This document shows positions 49,401 through 61,400 of a stretch of DNA of 64,000 nucleotides, one piece after another. The notes below the pieces were generated by a model that saw nothing but the letters and a program-made list of their open reading frames with translations, made no database searches and was not told the DNA's origin. Both the position numbers and the translations under genes were made by a program. This DNA is from Epiperipatus broadwayi (taxonomy: Eukaryota > Onychophora > Udeonychophora > Euonychophora > Peripatidae). The stretch's first letter is position 1. Each line of letters begins with the position of its first letter. The stretch covers positions 5,548,030 through 5,612,029 of the forward strand of contig JAQFVV010000055.1 in assembly GCA_028023455.1 (NCBI GenBank), given 5' to 3'.

Positions 49401-52400
49401 TAAAATTGAGTATGCTTTTGGTGAAACTCACTGTAATCACAGGTATAATTATGGTGACCTCCATCCAAAGTACATTCAGCTTTAGATTATAAAGAAAAAA
49501 ACCACTTTGTTACACTTATGAACAAATATATGCAAATTTGAATTACAAATGCAAATGAAACGAAAGTTAATAATATACATAATAAATTAAATCTTTGCCA
49601 TAAATCGTATGTAATACAAAGATATTATAAACACGTTTACGCATTAATATTTACTTTAGTAGCCCCGCATGCTTTCACCACATTAGCAGCTCATAAAATT
49701 ATCACCAATGCTATAAAACCATCGTGAAATAACATTTAAAAGGCTCTTTGTATATTTACTTGAATTCTATTGGCTTTTTAATTCACATGTTCTTTTTGAG
49801 CATTAAGCCGGGCTTCTTTGATTTTTCTATTCCAAAATAAAAGATCTCTGGTTTATTTACCACTTTTGCATGTCGTTAGTCATGTGGTTAATGATTATTA
49901 ACTCAACAATGATAAATACTGAAAAAAATATTAATAATGATATGTGACAGCTTGTGATCTAGGCAAACTAAAGAGAGTTAGTTGAGTCAAAAATGCCTCT
50001 CGGAAGTCATTTATCATTTGTCAGAAGCCTTTATTCACATGGTGAAATATAAGATTTAACTACATATAAGATATTACAACATGGAGAAGAGAAAGAATGA
50101 ACTTGAATTAAATATACCGTGTAATTGTATTTAATAAGAATAGATATATTAATCTTCAATTAAATGTAAAGTTTATATCTCAGCTTAACAATCATTTGAT
50201 AATCTCTAATCTGATAAATGACAAGTAACAATTATTAGTACATTATCTACAGAGGAAGTTGTTGAATGTGTTAATGCGAGAACACTGGCATTTGTATATA
50301 AATTATAGTTGATATCTTACTATTAACGTTTATTAACCCACAATGATCATAACACGGAATAAAAATATATAAACTACAAGCTGTATTTCATACCATTTCT
50401 AAAAAGACTATTTGTTTTACGTAAATATCATTGCAGAAATGTTTGCTTTTTTTATTTTAAGCATTATTTATAATATATATTTAAATGTTTATATAAAAAA
50501 ATAACCATAAAATCAAAAAATTAAGAAATAAGATTACTTTTCTTTAACTAGATTCAGTTGACTGCTTTCTTACAAATCATTTACTATAAGGAAATAAATT
50601 TGCTTTTTATTATTGTTGCCATTAGTTACAATAAATTTCATAATATTTGTTTTAAAAAGTAGAAAAAAAAACATAGAGATCATTTGCAAAATATAGACAC
50701 AATTTTAAATCATTTAGACTTCAAATGGAATGAGATATTGTTAAACCTGAAATGGGGGGTATAAAATTTATACTATGCAAGATAAATTAAAACTAATTTG
50801 ATTTTTTTTTGCAAAATAGAGATATACTTAAGAAGGTACTGAGGTGGTTATCAGTTCGGTTTAAAAAATAATATGAAATTAAGGAATTCCAAAATTAATA
50901 GCAATGTTACATACTGATGTTACATACTGATTGTAGCTGTTGTGGATTAATAATGAACCACGAACTACTTACCAAAAACTAAAAATAAAAAAAAAGATAT
51001 ATCAACTCTCCAAATTATAGAAACATATAATCAAGTATTTCTAACTATTATGCACATTCATCGAAAATGTCAATTTACCTGATTAGGTGGAACATGACAA
51101 AAACTAGAAATTTTTTCTTTAACATAACTTGCAACAGGTGAGTTGCTCCTACAAACTATCTAAAAGTAAACACAATTTGTATACATGAATAATTAAAGTA
51201 CATTTATATTCAAATATATGCAAAATACAAATATATAAGTAACACATAAAAGCGTTCATGTTAAAAACTATTTTGCATAATATATGCACTATATAGTGTA
51301 ATGGGATGGGATACAAGGGGTGAAGATTTAGTGAACCTGGGGTAATGGCGAATCCACTCCCAAGTAAATAGATAGCTCACATAATGTTAAAGTAATGTTT
51401 AACATCAATAAATATATATAAGCAATTTTATATATTAAAGAGAACATGAGATTATAAGAGTTCTCTGTTAGATCTGCCAGTTATTCCTCATAGCAACTAT
51501 AATTGTAATTAACAATACATCCACCAGCATTATCAAATAAGTAAAAACAAATGATCAATCAAAATACATCAACAGTCAATCTGGTGACTGGATTGGAAAT
51601 GAGACTTCTGTAGACCAGGCTAACAACTTAGCCCTTACCAGCTTGTGGCAGATTATTGAAGCCATTAATTTGGATGTACCACTTAAGTGTTCATTCATAA
51701 AAATTAAAGAAAAATCTAAACAATAATGCTGGGATATTAAAATATTCTGATCATTCAATGCTCTGCTCACTTAGTACCATTAATGTACTGGCCATCTATA
51801 AATTTTAATTTCTAATAAGACTAAACTAAAATAAAATCTAGTGCATGAGCTTTAAAGAGTATTCGCTTTTGCGCCAACCACATCTCTGGATGCCCAAAAA
51901 CACTAATATACATCTCCATTTATATATCAGCCATTATTGCATGAATCTAGCTCAGGAGAACACAAGCTCTATTACTGTATGTGACCAAGAGATGATGGAA
52001 TCAGATATTCTAAAAATATTTAGAACCCACTGGAATAATTTTCATAATTGAACACAAGTTTATTAACAAAAAAAATAAAAAATGATATTAAGGTCTAGAA
52101 TAAGGCTATGCATATTAATTAAGGCTTCTGATTTTGATTAACATACAATAATAACAAATTATCACATTGTGATTTACATATATATACATATGATTTACAA
52201 AGTTCAAGTTATTACATTGATTTACATATATATTCCAGATAGGTTTATTTAAAACCGGACAACACAGACATTATGTTGTTTAGAATAAAATGAACATGTT
52301 TGAATTTATCAAAATAATAAAATTATTAAAAATATACTTCATAATAAATTCCATTTGAAAACTATACATAAAATTCACATATACATGTATATCTATGAAC

Positions 52401-55400
52401 GGTTGTCGTCGATTAGCCCCCGCACACTGCCTGATGTCGCCGTTTCCATGCAAAAGCACAGAAATATACTGCTCACGTGGCCTATAGAACAGTTCTGTTC
52501 ATATTGGCCACTAAGCAGCTTTTATGGTTCGCAGTACTATCGCACACTTCACAGATTGCTACAGTATGACGTGAGGGTGTGTAGAATTCAAGTTGTCCTA
52601 AGTCTTTGCATGTGCATTCGAAGTACTTATTTTTTATATGACCTGATGTAGTTTTAGGTAGTATTAATTGTAAGACAAAAGACATGCTTCCGTATACATA
52701 TTTTTAAGGTTAAACGAATTTCAAAAGTGTACGTTCCAGCATCATATAGAAATCATGCGTAAAGCGTATTTTGGGCAGGGACAGCTACGAGACTTTCAAA
52801 GCATAAGCTTGGCTTGATCAGAGAGGAATTTTCAAATCGAATTGTGTTTCGTAAATTGTTTTAAAACAGTGTTGAATTTTTTTTTTTTTTTGATCAGACG
52901 TTAATTGAAAAAAAAAATATTAGATTTTATTAAATAATTTTTTTTAAAAAAATGTTGTGTATGTTGTACCAGATGATCGACAAAACCATCAGACCCCCCT
53001 CCCCGCCAATTCCAGCGCTACGCGTTGAGATGGATGTTTTAAAAATTGTCTCGCATGTGACGAACAACTCTTCAGATTGGCAAAGACATCAGATTCCCCT
53101 CCCTAGTGTAAAAAAAAGTAAATTGTAAATCAGCTTGTAATGTTATATCCATTGGTTTTTGACTAGCAACAGCGACATCAGGCAGTGTGCGGGGGTTAAT
53201 CGACGATAACCCTATGAATATATAGATATGAATTAATATTATTAATTAGTCTCTTTTTTTCAGTCAATAAAAGTATTTTCTTTTTCCTTTTTTAAAAAAA
53301 ATAAAAGTCAATTTTTTGATGGGTAACTCAAAAGTTATTCTCAATTAATTAATTACATCTTTAAATTAATCTAAAAAAGATTTTTAATATCCTCTTTTTC
53401 TTTTTTCAAAATAAATTGTCCATGCTTCCATCATTACTTTTAGATTTTAATTCAATTCAAGCAAAATTATTTATTTATCTTTTAAAATATATAGATTTTT
53501 AAATGTCATTTTTACCAAAGAAATTATTTAAAATTTCATTCTCATTATATTGAAGTGGTGTATATCTGTAAGCAAATATACTTGTTTCATGCTTATTTAA
53601 ATCAATCTATCTCCTATGGTATGTATATAATTTATTAATATCTGCACACCTTAATAATAGGTGCATGTGTGTGCACAATATTGCATCATTTTCTAAACCT
53701 AAAAGTTGATCACTTGAATCATACGATTTCATTTTAAGAAAATTGCATTTTATAAAAGTTAGAATCAATTAAAGAAAAATGTTAAAATATTTTATACAAT
53801 GGAAGAGAGGCAGATAGCTATTAAGGAAGGGAGCATAAGCGCCGTAGTTCTCTATCTATACATAACATCAACTAAAATAGTTACAATTGAACACCTTTAG
53901 ATATTTTAAGGTGTTAAATAGAAATAAAGTACAAAGATCAGGAAACCAACCGGGCGACATAGAAGGAATGGGGAAGCAAAGAATTGATGAATAACAATTA
54001 GAGCAAGGGATTTGAAATTCATTAAGTAAAATTCATGAGGTAACCCCCAGGTATAACACAGGATATATAAGTATAGAAAGGGGCATTGTTTATTATTCTG
54101 CCATTAATATTTTAGAATTTGTCTTCCATTATTATTTTTAGAATTCTTTCATTATTTCAAAATTATTCTAAAATCACTTTAAAAATCTAGAAGATATTTT
54201 TTTTTGTTATGCTGCCTAAGAAGAATAAATTATGTCAATTATACCCACCATCCTGAGTGAGTAGTTGGGCGTTGGCTTCTCCAAGGTCATTGGCAAAGTT
54301 TGGCATTCCGGGAAGTTCCATCAAGATGTAAACTAATCCACATCCTACCAAAATAATGAAAGCCTGAAGATCTGCAGAAGTCCCGAAATCAACACTTTAT
54401 TGCCGGTAAAATATTTTAATTTATCCAAAGCTATAACTGCAACTCAATTGTATTTAATATAAATCTTTTAATAGTCTTAGCCTTGTAAATCATATACCTA
54501 TATCGTATTATATGTGTGTAATGTTAGAAATATTATTAAAATACTTGTAATAAAATATATTATTATTCAAATTGTTACTTCACAAATCCCTAAATTAATG
54601 CTTTGATAAAATAACTGATTGTCTGTAATAAAATTATTGTAAATGCGGTCCTATCTACAATTCCCTATGGTATTATATAAAAGTAACATCAATAATGTTC
54701 TTTAGCTGTATACCTTGCATTTCTCGTTGATCAATGTAATGTTTATATAAAGTCAAATCGCAATTCACCTATAAGCTATAAAGTAATGAATTGCACTATT
54801 AGTTTATTCCAGGTGTAAATAATTATTCCCCAAAACCAAATATTATTTAATGATTATATGTTTAAATTTAAGATTTAAAAGTTACTGTGGATGGATATCT
54901 CTTATTATCAAATGAATTATACATGGCTAACTGGTGATGTTCACGATTTATATATATATAAAATAAATTTCTTAATGTTCATTCATGTGGGTGGGGAACA
55001 TCGTAACTTCTTATGTTTTCTATATGTTTTAGTGTTCCTGTCTATATATAAGTGTGGCAATGGTCATATTATTATTATTAAAAAATGTCATATTTCTGTG
55101 CGGTTCATGCGTCCTAATGGTCAAACTGCGTGAGGGCAGACCAAATGCTGTGCCCAAATTCCTAATCCAGAGATTAGCACCGCTCCAGTTCTGCAGGAGC
55201 TGAAGACTCCTTGCGCCCCCAAATCCTGGATTTAGCACATCTTTGCGCTTTCCATTGGTATGCACTCTTGGTTAGAAGCAGATACACCTCTGCAGCTGAG
55301 AACATCCACCCTTTTGCGATGAATCACACCTCCAGATTGCTAAATTAATCATCGTTTATATACGCCATTGACCCACTCTCATAGGTAGTACCGCCATTCT

Positions 55401-58400
55401 CAATTAATTTATTTCTAGCCTTCAACTACGCTCATTAGCAACCCTGGAAGATGTAAACTCAAACCCATACAAAAGTAGTCCCATTAAATAAATATGGTTA
55501 ACTATATGTTCAAACCTGGAATGGGCTGATGGTTTATATCTTCCTTTTAAATAATATAGAGCACACATCATTATTGTAAACTGCCACTACCTTCTATAAT
55601 GCCATGTAAAAGCCAGTAGATTCTTCCAACCTAATATGTGTAAGTCAGTCTCTATTATTTTAATGTTATAATAAACTATTAGGATTATAATTAAATAAGT
55701 ATATGTCTGTATTGTGAGTCTGAATTATTCATTGATTATTATAAGATGCTACTAAATAAATGTTAAATGGTAGATAAATGCATCCATGGTTTTATAACTT
55801 ATATGTCGAATCTTAGCCCTGAGATATCATTATAGATAGTAAATCAGATAAATACATGATTAATAAATCAGCAAAGAAGGCTTAAATGTCACTAGTGTGT
55901 AGTAGTGTTGTGATTACTGGAGAACCCTGAGAGAGTCCATGTTCAAACCGAGTTACATCACGCTGTATGAAGAAGGAAACTGTATGACGTCAAATATGTT
56001 AAGTGGTTGAGACGAGGAATCTTAGGTGGGGTTTAAACTAGGAGCATGGGGGTAACCTTACGTCTGCTGGTTGAGAGTTCCCGCTTAGACTTACGGTCAT
56101 GTTGACTGGTTATATAAAACTTCACTGTTACAATATAATGCTACTCACCATTGTATATACATTTATCTGTGCTTCTCTTTATGAGTTGGTCTTGGTAAGA
56201 CAGGTAGAGTTCAAGATTGTCATAATCAGGAGTCTAGGGCTTGATAGCTTCAGGTCAGCAAACTGTCTCCTAGAACACATTTATAAAAGTTAGTTGATCC
56301 ATTTTAAGTTGACCCAGTCTTCAAATGAATCAAAACTCGAGTATGTAGAACTAGTAGACTGCTCATCTTCATGGGAGCTATTTTTATTTTCATAACTATC
56401 CAAACACCAATTCTACTAGCCAACTGCTTCAAAAAAATATTAAGACAAGAACTGTCTTCAAAAAATTACTATCCAAACTTTGCAGCTGGCTTATTTGGCC
56501 ACTGCTTCTCAAAATATTAAAACCATACTCTTCTGGCAACTCTTACAAAAACTGCAAGCCAAACTGAACTGATATTTTTTTATCAGTTCTTTTATAGAAT
56601 CACCTGAGGTGATAAAAACATCTTAACTGAAAAGTTTTTTCTGTCTAATCCTTATCTTGATTAAAATCAATCTAATCGTTTCAGATCACTTTTAATTATA
56701 AGCTAAAATTATCTGCTTTAGATCCTCAAGTTTTATGTTAAAGATTTTCATCTATTTGGCTTCTAAATTTACATTATCTGATGATTGTACTCCTCTTGCT
56801 AATTCAAAAGATGATCTACAGAATGTTCTTAATGTTTTAAAATCAACTTATAAAGGCATTGATATAGTAATTAATATTAGCCTATATAATTATTGACTTA
56901 AGAAAGTGGGTCATTTTAAACTTATTGGCTATTTTTTAAGGAGAAACATAACATGGTATCCAATATGCTGCTGCATTTAATAATTTAAAAATGCTTCAAC
57001 ATAGTGATATAATTATTACAGAGGCTAACTCTCCATAGAGTAGCGCCACTCAGTGCAAGCCAGAGTAAACAATGTATGCACGAAGATTTGTGCATATTCC
57101 TATCTAGTGCCTACTCATCCAATATCCCCAGACTAAATTAATTGTATTTTGAGCTGTTACTTTTATCCAATTTATTATATGAAAATGAAATCTGAACTCT
57201 CCCAAGATTATAGGACCAATCAACATGTTCTTCAGCTTGCTGAATATACTATAAAATATACCATTGTAAAGTCATATCATTGAAATGGGCATGTAAAGTG
57301 AATAAATAATATTTCCAAAAAATTTTTAGGGTCAACTTGAGCATGGATTTTGTAATAGACATATACTGTTTATGTTCTAATAATTATTTTAATATGACAG
57401 AGGCTAAACTCTCCGTATAGTAGCACCACCAGTGCAAGCCAGAGTAATCAATGGATGCAAGAAGGTTTGTGCATAAAATCCCTATCTAATGGCTACAAAA
57501 AATGGAATATTAATTGGCTTTCACAGGGAAAATATGGTTGAAAGATAGAATGGGAATTGGGATTAGTAAGTGACTTCTAATGATGATGATAATAACATTA
57601 ATATTGTATGCCATTAATATCAACAATTCAGTCCTCTCCATTTTTTGTTTGTCACTTTTTATTTTCCAATTTGGCCTCAAATGAAATTTTCAGACTTAGC
57701 TTGACTAATGCGATTCTCAAATGATTTTATGACTACCATAACACAAAACTATCGTTTCTTCTTTTGTACATTAGTAGTTTCAAAAAATGTATAAAGAAAA
57801 CCATATCTTAAATATTTCCAATTAATGTTATATACTTTATTTAACTTACTGTTGTTGTTTTTTTTCTTGTCTATCTCGCTGATGAAACCTTGGAACTTCA
57901 CTCACTTTCCAATCTAATTAAAACCTATATACACATGTATTCCCGGTGACAATTTTTTTTAGTTTGAGAAAAGTAATTTGAGCAAAAATTAGTTAACAGT
58001 TTAATTTTTTCATTTTATACGGGATGTGATATGATATGGCTACCCCTTTATCGAAGTCAGGAATCTCTTAGCCAATATGCCCATAAAAATCTGATAATCA
58101 CCATACTTTCCCTTTCCCATTCCTCACCCTAAGTTTTTTCTATACTTTTCTCTATCTTACTCTACCCCATTTCTACAACATCATCTTTATCCACTCTATG
58201 GTTTTTATATCTAAACCCCTCTTTTTCCAAGACCAGCATAAAAATCAAAAACCCACTTTCTGTATAATCACTTTGTTTATATTTATTCTTCCACGACTTC
58301 ATTACTTGTACCCTTTCTGCTTGTAAGCATTTACATTCAATTAGCAGATGCCTAATATTTTCCATGCCTTTCTTACATAACTTGCAGACTAAACCACCCA

Positions 58401-61400
58401 TATTTTTCCATTTGTGTGTATACCCCCTTGTTGCTAAAGATCCTTGAGTCTTAAACAGTAAACTACTTTTCTTGCTATTATCATAAATTAACTAGCATCG
58501 AATCTTGTTTACTTCTATATATATTTAAACTCTTTTTACTTTCCATACTAGTTCTTCATCTCCCCAACTCCTTATTTTTTTATTAATGCATCTATTCTTC
58601 TAACCCATTCTTTGCCACTATATCACTCAACAAGCTTCCAAACATAATCATCCCACTTATTTACATAAAGTCTTTATTCAAATCTTCTACGTACCGTACT
58701 ACCTTTTTTACCCATCTTCTTACCTGACTTTACCCATAACCCAATTAAACACTATTTTGGTTATTCTCTTATTATCCATAAATTCTATAAATTGCATTCT
58801 ACTGAACCTTTTGCATTTAGTGGTATTAAATCATATCTAAATTTTCTTTAATTTCTAATTTCTAGAACTGCTCAAACTAAAAAGTGGAAAACAATATATA
58901 TATATATATAAACATTTTTATCCACATATGCACTAAAAAATAAATTTTCTTCAGACTCACAATGTTCTTGATATTATACCATCAAATGTAGCACCTGTGT
59001 TCAAAAATTGTCTAAAATTATTTCTAAACATGACTGCCGCTGCTTTTATTTTGGTTGGATAATATCAAGAATACTGTGAAAGCTGAAGAAAAAATATTTT
59101 TTACTATTTAATGCAAATATGTGAATAAAAGCTTTTTTAAAAAAAAAATTGTTTTCATTTCTTAAATTAAATCATCACATCAACAATATTTATAATAGGA
59201 AATATAGTAAAAATAACCATTCTTAAAAGCATATGACAGGTCATATTATGTCATTGGTATTAATTTTATTAATCATAGGACAGAAGGTGCCTACAGATAT
59301 TCTAGAACTGAAGTATTTTAAAATATATAGAAGTTGACTTGGTGTCAAATCTACATAATTATGCAAGTGAAATAATCTGGGTTTAAAACCTTAATGCTTG
59401 TTGTTGTTTCTTTTATTAGTTTGAATATTACTAATAAATAAAATGACTTCTAGATGTACAAGTGAACTGCTTCCAACTTTGGATCCTAGTCCTCATCGAT
59501 GAAGGCAAAAACCAGAAATTGATCTGGAGTATAATGAAGAGAACTGCTCTTAGAAACATTAATGATGTTATAGCAATACCATCTTATACTCATTAGTTAT
59601 TCAAGGTTACAGTCGATGGCTCTAAAGTAGGATAGAAGAGAACTGCTCTTGGAAATCATATCCAGCGTAAAAACTAGTTTGTAACTTATATCTTGACTGT
59701 TGGATGCTCTGATTACAAATGATCAAAGAAAACAAATTGTTTACTATTCCTTTGTCTTCAGCAGAAAAATGTTCACATCTCAGATAAGTTTTAAGATGCC
59801 GAAAAAGGCATCAAGACTAATAAAAGGCCAAAGTCATTTCTCTTGCTGACTGGAAAGTAGTGAGATTTATTTATTAAAATTGAAAACAAAACAAAAAAAA
59901 ATCATAAACTTACAAAAAGACGTGTAATTTTAATTTACAATGCTATTGCATACAATTTATTATGTGTTATAGTGTTTAGTATATATAAACAATTTATTTT
60001 TGTTAAGATGGAGTAGTTATACATATTGCGTAAGTTACAGGTCTGAAAAAAAACTGTTGGACAGTCGAAACTGTCAGATACTTTTGGAAATTTGGATATA
60101 ATAAAATATGATATTTGCATCGTGTAAAGCGCATAAAAGTATGTGCTAATACTGTGTCTGTTTATATTAATAACTTAAACACTATGAAATGCAACAACAT
60201 ATGGAGAAAATTTATTCATTCCATAATTTCACAAATTAAAAGTAAAATTTAAAAAAATAATTACAATTCTTCCCATAAACACACGTAACTAATATAACTC
60301 TATCGAATCAAATAATAAAGAAATCAAAATATTATAATTTTAGATATGGATGTATATTAATATTGTTTGCGAACTGAAGTAATTTAAAACAAAAAAATTT
60401 AATGTGATACTGAGTGAAGCTAAAATAAAGAAGTCAGATATCAAATCTGAAAAAAAAATTAATAATATTCAAACACAAATATATTATTAACTGCAATTAA
60501 AAATTTCATAGTTGAATTTCTTTCTGTGTATTCCAAATGCAAAAATAATGTTATTTTACGCAATTCTTTTCATTGCTACAATTCTGCAAATAAAAATTAT
60601 TCAACATGTTATTACTAATATAAATAAATTCTATACATTTTACATGATGTAAACGCTTTTTTGTACAACACATTCAATATAGCTGACAGTTTCGACTGTC
60701 TACCAGTCTTCCTCAGAGCTGCAATAAACATAATATATGATTACTATTATAACAAACTTACAAAATAAAAAAAATTTATAATAATAAAATGAAAATTTTA
60801 TTTAAATAATTTAATTCACTCTCATTTTTTAATACCTATATCAAATTTATATGTAAAAAAATTTCAATTCTATTAAATTTTAAAAATAATCAATTTTCAC
60901 CACTTCAAAACTTTTTATATAAGAATTCAAATAATTAAAAAAATGCAAGAGTGCCTGGAGTCAAAGGTAGGCAGTAGAGATAATGATCAATGACAATAAA
61001 ATGAGATCATGTGCAATAACAAAAATCTGGATTTGGTTTTAAATCAAATTTGACAAATACGTAAATAAAATGTGTAAACATAATCAAACTTTATTTTATA
61101 AACAATAGATTAATTTATATTTGAGTTCTAATAATTAATTAAATAAATTACACTTACGATATCAGGAGATAATCCCAACCCTCGAAGTTCCCGGATACTA
61201 CTTTGTGTAGGTTTGGTTTTGTGTTCACCTGTAGAATTAGGCTACAAAAGATATTGTCTCTCAGTTCTAAATCAATTTCAACAACAAAGATAAAAACAAG
61301 TATAGGAGTCTTACCTGCGGCACAAGACTAACATGTACACAGCAAAAATTCTCTAATTTAACCCTAAACTGAAACTGACGAAAGGCTTCCACAAATGGCA

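Noticed and set aside
49091-49492. Open frame of 133 codons on the plus strand
   Set aside because: Half of it crosses the fold-back F-b, composition is Lys/Asn/Ile-rich as expected from AT-rich DNA, no domain is recognisable, and its sister copy at 39.8 kb is not open.
55029-55265. Possible coding exon in the GC-richer patch
   Set aside because: No splice-framed frame with recognisable domain; composition suggests an inserted repeat of unknown type.
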